From NCBI GenBank assembly GCA_964529795.1, contig CAZGXM010000048.1, positions 1-20,875 on the forward strand: a stretch of DNA of 20,875 nt, read 5' to 3'. Below are positions 1-8,394 of the stretch, piece after piece. The DNA is from CAZGXM01 sp964529795. Lineage in GTDB: Bacteria > Bacillota > JADQBR01. The translations under genes were made by a program, and so were the position numbers. How positions within the stretch are numbered: the first letter of the stretch is position 1; each line of letters opens with the position of its first letter. The notes below the pieces were generated by a model. It saw only the letters and a list, made by a program, of their open reading frames with translations. It had not been told where the DNA came from and ran no database searches.

Positions 1-1982
1 TACTGCAGCACAGCCCTTTCTATTATTTGTTTTTCCACTTCCAGCACAGCATTTTTTAGAGGTTGAATCCCTTTAACCACTATTTCATTATCAATTGATT
101 GGGTTTTTAGAATGTGTACCGGTAAATCCTCACAAGTAATTTCCTGGTTGCTTGAGGTAACAATTGCCCGTTCAATTACGTTTTCCAACTCACGAATATT
201 TCCCGGCCAGTCATATTCCATCATGAGGTCTATTGCTTCAGGAGAAATACGTTTTTTCAAGCCCAGGCGCTTGCCTATCTTGCTTAAAAAATAGCTGCAC
301 AAATAGGGTATCTCTTCTTTTCGCTCCCTTAAAGGAGGCACCTTGATAGGTATAACGTTTAACCGGAAATACAGGTCATCCCGAAACTGTTTTTTCTCAA
401 CCATTTCTTTCAGGTCACGGTTAGTGGCGGCAATAATTCTCACATCAATTCTTCGCGGTTTAGAACCGCCCACACGAGTAATCTCCCTGTGCTGAATAGC
501 TCTCAGTAATTTCACCTGAAACCGCATCGGCAGTTCCCCTATTTCGTCCAGAAACAATGTACCCTTATGTGCTACCTCAAATAAACCAACTTTTCCGCTC
601 TTATTTGCACCTGTAAACGCACCCGCTTCATAGCCGAACAGTTCTGACTCCAGCAAGTTTTCCGGTATGGCGCCGCAGTTAAGCGTAATAAACGCTTCCT
701 TACCCCGGGGGCTATTTCCATGAATATATTTGGCCACAATTTCCTTGCCCGCACCCGATTCACCAAGTATAAGCACAGTAGAGTCAACCTTTGCCACCCG
801 TGAAGCGATATCAAAAACATCCCGCATTACCGAAGAATTGACCACAATGTTTTCCTGTTTCAGATACTTCTTGCGCAGTTCCGCCAGTTCATTATGGGAT
901 TTTACATATAACTCCTGGGTTTTCCTTAACTCTTGCTTCAGGTTATTAAGTTTTGTAAGGTCCCTCACATTAATAACAATATTCGCAAGAAACCCGGCGC
1001 TATTGTTTACAGGATTGGCTGTCAACAACAGCTGACGTTCTTGTATTTCACTGACCACCGACGTTCTTTCGCCGGTCTCCTGAACAGAGTGTAGCAACTG
1101 CTTTGGTAACAGTTTCTCAATGTCGGGGTCACCGATTTTTTCACCGATAATATCTTTTTCACTCACGTTCAATAATTTTTCGATAGCTTTATTGCATTTT
1201 AAAATAATTCCATTGGCATCAGCAATCAGCACCCCGTCGAAAGAAGCCTGAATAATCGCCTCCAACTGGTTGTTTAACTGTTTAACGGAATTGAGTTCCT
1301 GCGAAACCGCCTCCACTTCCGATAAGTCATGAAAAATGGTTATTGTCCCTTCTTTTCGACCTTGCACCCATACCGGCACCTGACTGGCCAAAATTTCTTT
1401 TTTGGTGCTTTCATCCAGGGTCAATGTAACCTTTTGCCCAAGGCTTGCCTTGCCTTCATCATACACCTTGTGCAGTTGGCTGAGTATGTGATCGTACATT
1501 TCCCTACCGTCGCCATTTAACAGTTTCTTGGCAGCTCTGTTTATAAAATCTATCTGGCCATCCTTATTGATGACAATAATCGCGTTATACGCTTGATCGA
1601 CGGACGCGGTGAGAAACCTGTACTTTTCAGTAATATAGCGATAAGCCTGTTTCATAATGACACTCTTTGAGACAATGCCCAGCACCTTCTGCCTGTCTCC
1701 CATGGCAACAAACCAGTCTGCTGACAAGCGGGCAGCCTCACTTACCAACAGGTCATGAGACACCAAAATGATATTACTGTTTATACAATCTTTAAGTGTC
1801 TCTGTTTCGCCCGAAATCATTGTTTCGTTCAGCCTGCTTTTCTCCAAGACACCAATCAGTTCAGTATTATCCCACACTCCAGCAAACTGATCGCCCGTCT
1901 CACCTAGCACAGCTGCAGCTTCTTTTATTCCCATATTGATTTTAATTTTTGGTATTTTCAAGACATACTCACCGACAAACAT
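1..1982 (-). CDS. Sigma-54-dependent transcriptional activator (CBS-PAS-PAS-AAA+), C-terminus beyond window
   Basis: I read this frame directly: it stays open from an ATG at 1982 to the window edge (about 660 codons), so the DNA-binding tail is missing. The start has a purine-rich site (GGGGGAAA) upstream. Order of domains: a divergent CBS-like pair (about residues 15-115), PAS (about 120-220), PAS (about 240-345), then a sigma-54 AAA+ domain. Its key motifs are intact: Walker A GESGAGKE (407-414), GAFTGA (454-459), Walker B LFLDEIG with D479/E480, sensor AATNRD (518-523), and FRDDLYFRLN (533-542) carrying both arginine-finger candidates. The last visible residues begin the usual Fis-type helix-turn-helix lead-in. 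Family knowledge: such proteins bind upstream sites and use ATP to open sigma-54 promoters, with the N-terminal domains sensing a ligand. Inference: it is the likely activator of the -24/-12 promoters in this window. Codon use is more AT-rich than in the enzyme genes. Confidence 0.93.
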   Translation of the reverse strand, partial: MFVGEYVLKIPKIKINMGIKEAAAVLGETGDQFAGVWDNTELIGVLEKSRLNETMISGETETLKDCINSNIILVSHDLLVSEAARLSADWFVAMGDRQKVLGIVSKSVIMKQAYRYITEKYRFLTASVDQAYNAIIVINKDGQIDFINRAAKKLLNGDGREMYDHILSQLHKVYDEGKASLGQKVTLTLDESTKKEILASQVPVWVQGRKEGTITIFHDLSEVEAVSQELNSVKQLNNQLEAIIQASFDGVLIADANGIILKCNKAIEKLLNVSEKDIIGEKIGDPDIEKLLPKQLLHSVQETGERTSVVSEIQERQLLLTANPVNNSAGFLANIVINVRDLTKLNNLKQELRKTQELYVKSHNELAELRKKYLKQENIVVNSSVMRDVFDIASRVAKVDSTVLILGESGAGKEIVAKYIHGNSPRGKEAFITLNCGAIPENLLESELFGYEAGAFTGANKSGKVGLFEVAHKGTLFLDEIGELPMRFQVKLLRAIQHREITRVGGSKPRRIDVRIIAATNRDLKEMVEKKQFRDDLYFRLNVIPIKVPPLRERKEEIPYLCSYFLSKIGKRLGLKKRISPEAIDLMMEYDWPGNIRELENVIERAIVTSSNQEITCEDLPVHILKTQSIDNEIVVKGIQPLKNAVLEVEKQIIERAVLQ

Positions 1983-2129
1983 GTCATTTCCCCCATAGCA
2001 TATTTAATTCGAGATGCTGTTCAAAAAGTCCACCGCCGGTAAGCACCGAATGTCTGCTTGCTCACTCTGTGAGGATGTTCGCCCGAAGTCGCCAGTGTCA
2101 TGATAACCGCTTCAATGTATGGAAAAATA
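1983..2129. other. Intergenic gap between the two regulators
   Basis: This stretch separates two tandem regulator genes. On the minus strand a weak promoter candidate, TTGAAC then TATGCT with 16 bases between, lies close to the downstream start. No strong hairpin, open frame or -24/-12 element was seen. The first regulator may simply be co-transcribed with the second. Confidence 0.35.
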
Positions 2130-4217
2130 TCATTTTTTATTAACGTCAACATTACACTTTCCCAGTTTTTTCGCCATCCTGGACTGCGCTATGTCCAGAA
2201 CTTCAACCAACTCATGGGTACTGCCGGTTTCTGATAAGGCTTCCGTTACCGGCTCTCGTTTCAAATCACCCAATGCCTTGCGCAAGAAAATAACTCCATC
2301 AACAGGAACACCGGGTCCACCGGTTTCACGCCACCTGCCTAGTTGCTTCTTTACGTCCACGGCCTCAATAATATCTCGGGGACAAATCAAGTGCAGACGG
2401 GCCACAACATACTGTAGTTCCCGTACATTGCCAGGCCATGAGTAATTTAACATTATTTCTAATGCGTCATGACTGAACTTTTTTCGTACTCCATACCGTT
2501 CACAATAACGCTTTTGAAACATTTCAATTAATTTGATAATATCTTCCTGCCGCTCCCTGAGCGGCGGAATGGAAATGGGAATAATATTAAGAGAATAATA
2601 CAAATCCTTACGAAATTCCCCGGAGGTCACTTTGTCAAGTATATCTTCATGTGTTATGGTGATTATGCGGGCATTCGCTTTTCTATGCCTGTTTCCGCCG
2701 ATTCGCCGGATTTCCCGCTCTTGAAGAACATTAAGTAATTTTGCCTGTAAATCCTTGGGAATAGCCCCGATATTTTTTAGCAGTACTGTGCCGTTGACAG
2801 CTGTTTCAAAAATTCCCGGCTTGGCACCATCACAAGACTCATAACCGAACAACTCTTCTGCCAACAAATTGTCCTCCATTGAAGCACAGTCAACTTCTAT
2901 GAAAGGTCCGGGCTGTTGGCGGCTGTTTTCATGGATTAAGCGGGCTACCAGTTTTTTCCCTGTACCGGCCTCCCCTCGGATTAGCACTGCCGAGTCCACC
3001 TGAGCCACTCGCAAAGAAAGCTCCAAAATACTTTTCATCGTTGCTGATTCCGCCACAAAATAATCATTATTAACCTCACACCGTAAAATCGAGAGTTCTT
3101 TTTTATAGCTCTGCGATAACTGTTTTGCTTCAGCCAATTCCTCCTGGAGCTGCAAAATTTCACTTAAATCCCGCACACTGATCACCCACTTGACCACCTG
3201 GTCCCCACTGTTTAAAATTGGATTGACACTTATCATCAGGCGGCTTTCGTTAATAATATTATTTTGGATGGTTGTAATTGTCTCCGGCTTCTTTTTAATC
3301 AAATCAGTCAGCCAACCGTCAAAAATCCCTTGTTCAACCAGTATATCCACATTTTTACCGGCCAGATGTTTGACGGGCACTCCCAAAACCCTCTCAATTG
3401 CCGGATTGGCCTTTTCAATTAACGCATTATCATTAACTATCAAAATTCCATCAAAGGACAGGTTTATAATTGCTTCCAGTTCCCTGTTCAAATTCTTGAC
3501 ACTGTTCAATTCCTGAGACACATCTTCTATTTCCGAAATATCCTGGATAACACCTACCGCGCCGATTACTTTATCGTCCAGTATAATGGGTGTCCTGTTG
3601 GTAATATATTTCCGTTTTCCTACCTGAAACTTTTTCCCAAACTGCGGCTTGCCAGTATTTATCACATCTAATAAGCCGGTGGGTGATACCACATCTGTCA
3701 AAAACTTACCCACAGCATCTTCCTTGGCACAGCCCGCCATTCTTTCAGCTGCAGGGTTAATAGATGTTATATATCCGTTGCTGTCAATGGCAAAAATACC
3801 GTTATGTGTACTGTTGAATATTGCTTCCAGCAAATTGATACGATAGCGCAGGTTTTTCATATATGCACGGTCTACCTGATGCTGCGATATCACCCCGGTA
3901 ATTTTATTATCAGCATCAATTACAGGGCATAAGGGATAGTTTAGCGGCCATACCTCATCAATGGCAGCCTGTTCGTTTAACACAATAAAATCTCGCGTGA
4001 GAAATTTTGTTACAGGTGTTGACGGGAAAAGATTATCCAATCCCTCACGAAAAACACTTTCCTTGGTGACCATCCCCAGTACCTCTCCTGCAGAATCCAC
4101 CAATGGTAAACCAGGTAATGTGTTAAGACGCAAAGCGTCAAAGACATCCTTTAAACTTTGGTCGGCAAATAAGGGATTGCTGACCGGAAACATATAATCC
4201 TTTACTTTATCCCTCAT
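2130..4217 (-). CDS. Sigma-54-activator-like regulator with degenerate AAA+ domain (TyrR-like output domain)
   Basis: 695 residues, with a good ribosome site (GATGAGGG) before the ATG. CBS pair at about 1-120, PAS at about 130-230, PAS at about 245-355, AAA+ at about 385-615, and a C-terminal helix-turn-helix at about 645-690 that resembles TyrR-type output domains. Walker A is kept (GEAGTGKK, 415-422). The GAFTGA loop is absent: FGYESCDGAKPG occupies that place (457-468). Walker B reads TVLLKNIG, so the acidic pair is K481/N482. The sensor I Asn is His523, and the second arginine of the finger region is Ser542. Family knowledge: GAFTGA contacts sigma-54 and the Walker B pair is needed for ATP hydrolysis. 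Inference: it probably cannot activate sigma-54 alone, and may act as a TyrR-like regulator with the housekeeping sigma factor, a repressor, or a partner that modulates its neighbour. The linker before the second PAS (VSQELNSVK) is shared with the neighbouring regulator, indicating gene duplication. Confidence 0.92.
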   Translation of the reverse strand: MRDKVKDYMFPVSNPLFADQSLKDVFDALRLNTLPGLPLVDSAGEVLGMVTKESVFREGLDNLFPSTPVTKFLTRDFIVLNEQAAIDEVWPLNYPLCPVIDADNKITGVISQHQVDRAYMKNLRYRINLLEAIFNSTHNGIFAIDSNGYITSINPAAERMAGCAKEDAVGKFLTDVVSPTGLLDVINTGKPQFGKKFQVGKRKYITNRTPIILDDKVIGAVGVIQDISEIEDVSQELNSVKNLNRELEAIINLSFDGILIVNDNALIEKANPAIERVLGVPVKHLAGKNVDILVEQGIFDGWLTDLIKKKPETITTIQNNIINESRLMISVNPILNSGDQVVKWVISVRDLSEILQLQEELAEAKQLSQSYKKELSILRCEVNNDYFVAESATMKSILELSLRVAQVDSAVLIRGEAGTGKKLVARLIHENSRQQPGPFIEVDCASMEDNLLAEELFGYESCDGAKPGIFETAVNGTVLLKNIGAIPKDLQAKLLNVLQEREIRRIGGNRHRKANARIITITHEDILDKVTSGEFRKDLYYSLNIIPISIPPLRERQEDIIKLIEMFQKRYCERYGVRKKFSHDALEIMLNYSWPGNVRELQYVVARLHLICPRDIIEAVDVKKQLGRWRETGGPGVPVDGVIFLRKALGDLKREPVTEALSETGSTHELVEVLDIAQSRMAKKLGKCNVDVNKK

Positions 4218-4256
4218 ATCGTAACCCTCATCCAGATAGTTTTCAGACTTAATATA

Positions 4257-4286
4257 ATATTATGAAATATTCTGTTCTACTGGCAA
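4257..4286 (-). promoter_or_regulatory. Candidate housekeeping (sigma-70 type) promoter for the degenerate regulator
   Basis: On the minus strand TTGCCA (4286-4281) and TAATAT (4262-4257) are separated by 18 bases, about 40 bases upstream of the regulator start at 4217. This is a good match to vegetative -35/-10 elements and would give the regulators constitutive expression independent of sigma-54. Inferred from sequence only. Confidence 0.5.
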
Positions 4287-4353
4287 AATGTCCTTCACAG
4301 AAGAGAGAAAAGCTGAAAATCTTATTTTGAGTTTATAGCAATCTGAAACCATC

Positions 4354-4956
4354 CTATTCAGCAGTACTGGCAATTCCTAATTGGAAAGCCTTTTGATTTA
4401 GTAACAGCAGTTGGTCGGTAAAATAATCACCCAGTGCCGAAAGGAAATCCTCCTTTTTCAGCGGCAGAACGCCGGTGCCACATAGCGCTCCTACCATCAC
4501 CATATTGGCCACAACCGGGCTGCCTGCTTCCAGGGCAATTTCAGTAGCATTTAGCGAAAACATCCGGGCCGCATGGTCTTCAATATCTCGGAAAATTTGC
4601 CCGGTATCCGGATAAACCTGATCCCCCGCCAGCACACCAATAGGATATACCGGTCTGGTATTGACCACCACCCTGGTATTTGGGTTGCCGTATTTTGCCA
4701 GAACTCTCAATGTTTCCATGGGCTCAAAACCAAGGATAACATCACATTTCCCTTTGGGAATCAATGGACCGGAAACACTGTTTTTTGAAATCCTGACGTG
4801 ACTCATAACCGAACCCCCCCGTTGAGATGCTCCGAAGGTTTCGGCTGCACTCACCTCATAACCTGCTGCCGCCGCTGCCAAAGCAATCACCTGTGAAGCA
4901 AGTACATTGCCCTGTCCGCCCACACCGGAAACTATGACATTAATTCTTTCTTCCAT
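4354..4956 (-). CDS. Indolepyruvate:ferredoxin oxidoreductase beta subunit-like protein (2-oxoacid oxidoreductase gamma domain)
   Basis: 200 residues, the usual size of IorB. The N-terminal GVGGQGNVLAS (11-21) and the following FGASQRGGSVMSHVR are the hallmark motifs of the POR/KOR gamma-type catalytic domain. Ribosome site GGGAGG lies nine bases before the ATG, and the gene overlaps the preceding ferredoxin frame by 17 bases, so the two are translationally coupled. Family knowledge: IorB pairs with the large thiamine-diphosphate subunit IorA to oxidise aryl 2-oxoacids to aryl-acyl-CoA with ferredoxin reduction. Oddity: no thiamine-binding IorA body is present here. Only a small protein resembling the IorA C-terminal ferredoxin domain precedes it, so the partner must lie elsewhere or the protein has another redox role. 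It is the last gene of the operon. Confidence 0.88.
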   Translation of the reverse strand: MEERINVIVSGVGGQGNVLASQVIALAAAAAGYEVSAAETFGASQRGGSVMSHVRISKNSVSGPLIPKGKCDVILGFEPMETLRVLAKYGNPNTRVVVNTRPVYPIGVLAGDQVYPDTGQIFRDIEDHAARMFSLNATEIALEAGSPVVANMVMVGALCGTGVLPLKKEDFLSALGDYFTDQLLLLNQKAFQLGIASTAE

Positions 4957-5143
4957 TTGCGTCAGCCTCCCTTTCCACCACTATTGCATCCGCCGGACAC
5001 AAGGTGGCACAAACACCGCAGCCCACACACAGCGCCTCATCAATCCGCCCTTTACCTGTTTTCCCGTCAGTAATATTGGCCGGGCAGCCAAAGGCCCTGC
5101 TGCAGAGATTGCCGCAACCGCATTCACTGCCACGACATTTCAA
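4940..5143 (-). CDS. Small 2[4Fe-4S]-type ferredoxin resembling the C-terminal domain of IorA
   Basis: 67 residues from a TTG start six bases after the nitroreductase stop; no in-frame ATG is available. Nine cysteines: five in the first 20 residues (CRGSECGCGNLC...FGC) and a classical CVGCGVCATLCP (39-50) followed by ADAI. The FGCPA segment and the IDEALCVGCGVC block match the ferredoxin tail of indolepyruvate oxidoreductase large subunits. It overlaps the IorB-like gene by 17 bases. Either this is what remains of an IorA gene that lost its thiamine domains, or it is a genuine split subunit serving IorB. Retention of all cluster cysteines and of tight spacing argues for function. Likely role: electron carrier in the cytoplasm. 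Confidence 0.75.
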   Translation of the reverse strand: MKCRGSECGCGNLCSRAFGCPANITDGKTGKGRIDEALCVGCGVCATLCPADAIVVEREADANGRKN

Positions 5144-5149
5144 TTTTGG

Positions 5150-5761
5150 TTAAACTTCTCCCAAATAGATTTCTTCCAGGGACAGCCTGGGTCGCTGCTT
5201 GGGCTGCTGGTCAGGATAACCAATAGGCACCAGTGCTACAACATGAAATGAGTCGGGTAGGTCCAGCAGTTCCTTAACTTTTTTCTGACTGAACATCATG
5301 GTCCAGCAGCTGCCCAGACCCAGTTCCACCGCTCTTAGTACCATATGTTCTATGGCTATGGCCACGTTTAAATTCACATAAGCCAGGTTGAAGGCATCAT
5401 TTTGCCGGGATTTCTGCTGGTATTCGGAAAAGGATACTTTCTCCAATTCCGTCCCCTCGAATGCACCGGCCACTACCAGCTCTTTAATGCGCTGCTTTCT
5501 TGCTTCCAGGGCTTGCAAATCTGCACAGCAAACCATGGTCAAAGGAGCTTCTGCAATGAAATTCAGGTGGAATGTGCAGGCAGCCAGTTTTTTTCTCATC
5601 TCTTGGCTGGTCACCGCCAGGAAACGCCACGGCTGGATATTGGTGCCGGAGGGCGCAAGCCTCGCGGCCTCCAGAAGTTCCTTGATGATGCTCCGGTCAA
5701 CCGGGTCCTTTTTGTACTTACGGATACTTCTGCGCTGCTCTATGGCTTCTTTCAATTGCAT
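5150..5761 (-). CDS. Nitroreductase-family FMN oxidoreductase
   Basis: 203 residues, normal for the family. The N-terminus IEQRRSIRKYKKDPV followed by AARLAPSGTNIQPWRF is the signature of FMN-binding nitroreductase-like enzymes, and the C-terminal LGLGSCWTMMF and ALVPIGYPDQQPKQRPR match the flavin-binding second half. Ribosome site GGAGG precedes the ATG by about eight bases. It sits between the acyl-CoA ligase and the ferredoxin gene with short spacing, so it belongs to the same transcript. Family members transfer hydride from NAD(P)H to varied acceptors. The substrate here is unknown; the context suggests a redox step linked to ferredoxin or to an enoyl or aromatic CoA ester. Confidence 0.9.
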   Translation of the reverse strand: MQLKEAIEQRRSIRKYKKDPVDRSIIKELLEAARLAPSGTNIQPWRFLAVTSQEMRKKLAACTFHLNFIAEAPLTMVCCADLQALEARKQRIKELVVAGAFEGTELEKVSFSEYQQKSRQNDAFNLAYVNLNVAIAIEHMVLRAVELGLGSCWTMMFSQKKVKELLDLPDSFHVVALVPIGYPDQQPKQRPRLSLEEIYLGEV

Positions 5762-5822
5762 GTATACTTACCTCCAAGCAAAATATTTTTCCAGTACTTT
5801 GGCATCATCGCCAAAAATATTC

Positions 5823-7451
5823 TTAACCCTCTTTTGCGGCAGCGGCCTGTTCAGTGAGTTTGCGCCGCAGTATCTTGCCAACTGTGGTCTTGGGGAGTTC
5901 ATCCATGAACTGTACTTTACGCGGCGCCTTGTAGGGAGCTAATTTTTCCCGGCAGAATTTGATGACTTCTTCCTCCGTCAAATTTGCCCCTTCTTTAGGT
6001 ACAACAAAGGCCCAAACCGTCTCTCCCCGGTACCTGTCAGGGACGCCGGCCACAGCCGCCTCTGCCACACCGGGAAGCTCGTAAAGCACCTCTTCAACCT
6101 CCCGGGGGTAAATGTTGTAACCGCCGGCAATAATCATTTCCTTTTTCCGGTCCACAATGTAGAAGTAACCGTCTTCATCCATTCTGGCAATATCTCCGGT
6201 ATAGAGCCAGCCGTCTCTTAACGTTGCCGCGGTTTCCTCAGGCATATTCCAGTATCCTATCATTACCTGGGGTCCTTTGATTACCAGCTCGCCTTCTTCA
6301 CCTACATCCAGTTCTCTTTCACCGGTTTTAATATCCATGATTTTACAATAAGTATCCGGTAAAGGAAGGCCGATACTGCCAACCTTTACTTCTTTACCTA
6401 AAGGATTGCAGTGAGTTACCGGTGACGCTTCGGAAAGGCCATATCCTTCCAGGACCTTGGCGCCGGTAAACTGCTGAAACTGCTGCTGCACTTCCACCGG
6501 CATGGCGGCGCCGCCGGTAATACAGATTCTTATGGAAGAAAGGTCAAAGTTCTTCAATTTGGGATGCTGCAGCAGCGCGGTATACATGGTGGGGACACCA
6601 TGAAAAAAAGTGGGGCGGTAATCGCCAATCAATTTCAATACTTCCTCAGGGTCAAACCGGGGTACCAGAATCAGGGTGCCCGCCAGCAGGATGGTGGTGT
6701 TCATGGAGGTAGTCATGCCGTAAGAATGAAAAAGCGGCAGCACTACCAGGCTCCTTTCCGCACCCATGGTGCTGTCATGGGTCCAGCACTTGACCATGTA
6801 AGCATCACGCATGACATTTCCATGGGTAAGCATGGCCCCTTTGGAAACACCAGTGGTACCGCCGGTGTATTGAAATACCGCAATATCCCTGTCCAGGTCG
6901 ATGTCCACTGCGGGCGGACGGTCAGGCGTATCCGCCAGGAGTTGGTCAAACCGGTAAACATTGTCTCCCCGTACCGGGTGCTCCTGTCCCAGGCTGAAGA
7001 CAATAACCTTTTCCAGGTCGGTGTTGCTTCGTGCTGCAGCCACCGTGGGATATAATGCATCGTAAACCACCATCACTTCAGCGCCTGAATCCCCCAGCTG
7101 GTGTTCCACCTCCCTCTTGGTATACATGGGGTTGGTCTGAACCACAATGGCACCAAGTTTCAGCAAGGCATAGTAACTGATGACAAATTGCGGGCAATTG
7201 GGCGCCATTACCGCCACCCTGTCGCCCTTCTTTACGCCCAGCGCCGCCAGCGCGGTGGCAAATCTCCCCACCTGTTCGTTGAACTCCCGGTAAGTGGCTT
7301 TTTTACCGGCAAAAATATAGGCATCCACATCGCCGTACTCCGCTGCAATGTCTTCCAACAGTCGGGGCAGGGCTTTATTGGGATAATTAAGGCTTCGACT
7401 CACCTGCTCCGGATAGGACTTGGACAGTAAGTTTTCTAAGTTAGCAGACAT
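5823..7451 (-). CDS. AMP-forming acyl-CoA ligase (long-chain fatty acid-CoA ligase-like)
   Basis: 542 residues, full length for the adenylate-forming family. Motifs in order: YTGGTTGVSKGAMLTH (phosphate loop), EGYGLSEASPV, YTGDIARMDEDGYFYIVDRK (the Asp and Arg that bind the ribose), and the C-terminal PKTTVGKILRRKL with the adenylation lysine. Ribosome site AAAGGAG lies nine bases before the ATG. It follows the dehydrogenase gene in the sigma-54 operon. It converts a carboxylic acid, CoA and ATP to acyl-CoA, AMP and pyrophosphate. A close paralogue lies at 14068-15699; having two suggests distinct substrates or a duplication. Chain length or aromatic preference cannot be judged from the sequence. 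Confidence 0.93.
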   Translation of the reverse strand: MSANLENLLSKSYPEQVSRSLNYPNKALPRLLEDIAAEYGDVDAYIFAGKKATYREFNEQVGRFATALAALGVKKGDRVAVMAPNCPQFVISYYALLKLGAIVVQTNPMYTKREVEHQLGDSGAEVMVVYDALYPTVAAARSNTDLEKVIVFSLGQEHPVRGDNVYRFDQLLADTPDRPPAVDIDLDRDIAVFQYTGGTTGVSKGAMLTHGNVMRDAYMVKCWTHDSTMGAERSLVVLPLFHSYGMTTSMNTTILLAGTLILVPRFDPEEVLKLIGDYRPTFFHGVPTMYTALLQHPKLKNFDLSSIRICITGGAAMPVEVQQQFQQFTGAKVLEGYGLSEASPVTHCNPLGKEVKVGSIGLPLPDTYCKIMDIKTGERELDVGEEGELVIKGPQVMIGYWNMPEETAATLRDGWLYTGDIARMDEDGYFYIVDRKKEMIIAGGYNIYPREVEEVLYELPGVAEAAVAGVPDRYRGETVWAFVVPKEGANLTEEEVIKFCREKLAPYKAPRKVQFMDELPKTTVGKILRRKLTEQAAAAKEG

Positions 7452-7524
7452 TCACATTGCTCCTTTCCAATGATATTACCCGGGAGGAGAGCCTGAACTC
7501 CCCTCCGGACTGGGCAAAGCAAAA

Positions 7525-8394
7525 TTACTTGCTGTAATCATAGAATCCTTTTCCGGTTTTTCTACCCCATTCTTTCTTAACATACTTCTCCACCACAGTA
7601 GGACTGGGTAAATCCGCCCTGTTGCCACTCTCCAAAAAACGCTCCATGGAAATATGATATGACAGGTCAATTCCCGTGAGGTCCATCAATCTGAAGGGCC
7701 CCATGGGATGCCCCAGGGCATTTTCCACTGCCATGTCAATATCCTCGGCACTGGCAACCCCCTGGTCCAGTAAATACAGGGCCTCCCGGTTAATTGCCGC
7801 CAGGATGTAGTTGACCAAAAAGCCATATATTTCCTTGTGCAGCAATACCGGAATCTTCTCCAGACGGCGTGCCAGTTCCATGGTCACTTCAGCAGTCTCG
7901 TCTGATACGTGGGGACCTTTTACCACTTCCACCAGTTTCATCACCAGTGCAGGATTAAAAAAGTGCATATTTACCACTTTATCCGGTCTGCCGGTGGCGT
8001 CGGCTATCTTTGAACTGACAATAAAGGAGCTGTTGGTAGCCAGGATTGTTTCCGGCCTGCACAACTGGTCCAGTTGGGTAAAAATCCTTCTCTTCAGTTC
8101 CAGTTTTTCCGTGGCAGCCTCAATGACAAAGTCAGCGTCCCTGGCTGCATCTCCAAGACTGCTGGTAAACGAGATGTTTTCCCGAGCACGGCCGGCCTGC
8201 TCTTCAGTCAACTTGCCCTTTTTTACCCTTCCCGGCAGGTACTGGTCGGCAAAGGCTTCTGCCTTTTTTAATTGTTCTGCCGCTACGTCGGTACAGATTA
8301 CACGGTATCCGGATATGGCGGCCCTGAGAGCTATCTGATGCCCCATGTTTCCCGCACCGACTACACAGATGTTTTTGATTTGATCAATTTTCAT
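7525..8394 (-). CDS. 3-hydroxyacyl-CoA (3-hydroxybutyryl-CoA type) dehydrogenase
   Basis: 289 residues from the ATG at 8394; a TTG one codon earlier is also possible. A strong GAGGGGGAA ribosome site lies upstream. Rossmann motif VVGAGNMG near the N-terminus, then ATNSSFIVSSKIA, MHFFNPALVMKLVEVV with the catalytic His, the helical C-terminal domain GHPMGPFRLMDLTGID, and the closing GRKTGKGFYDY. Length and motifs fit the short bacterial Hbd group, which oxidises (S)-3-hydroxyacyl-CoA with NAD+ in beta-oxidation or runs in reverse in butyrate-type metabolism. It is the first intact gene after the -24/-12 promoter at 8661. Its start overlaps the stop of a 28-codon remnant frame (TGATG), so translation may be coupled. 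Confidence 0.93.
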   Translation of the reverse strand: MKIDQIKNICVVGAGNMGHQIALRAAISGYRVICTDVAAEQLKKAEAFADQYLPGRVKKGKLTEEQAGRARENISFTSSLGDAARDADFVIEAATEKLELKRRIFTQLDQLCRPETILATNSSFIVSSKIADATGRPDKVVNMHFFNPALVMKLVEVVKGPHVSDETAEVTMELARRLEKIPVLLHKEIYGFLVNYILAAINREALYLLDQGVASAEDIDMAVENALGHPMGPFRLMDLTGIDLSYHISMERFLESGNRADLPSPTVVEKYVKKEWGRKTGKGFYDYSK

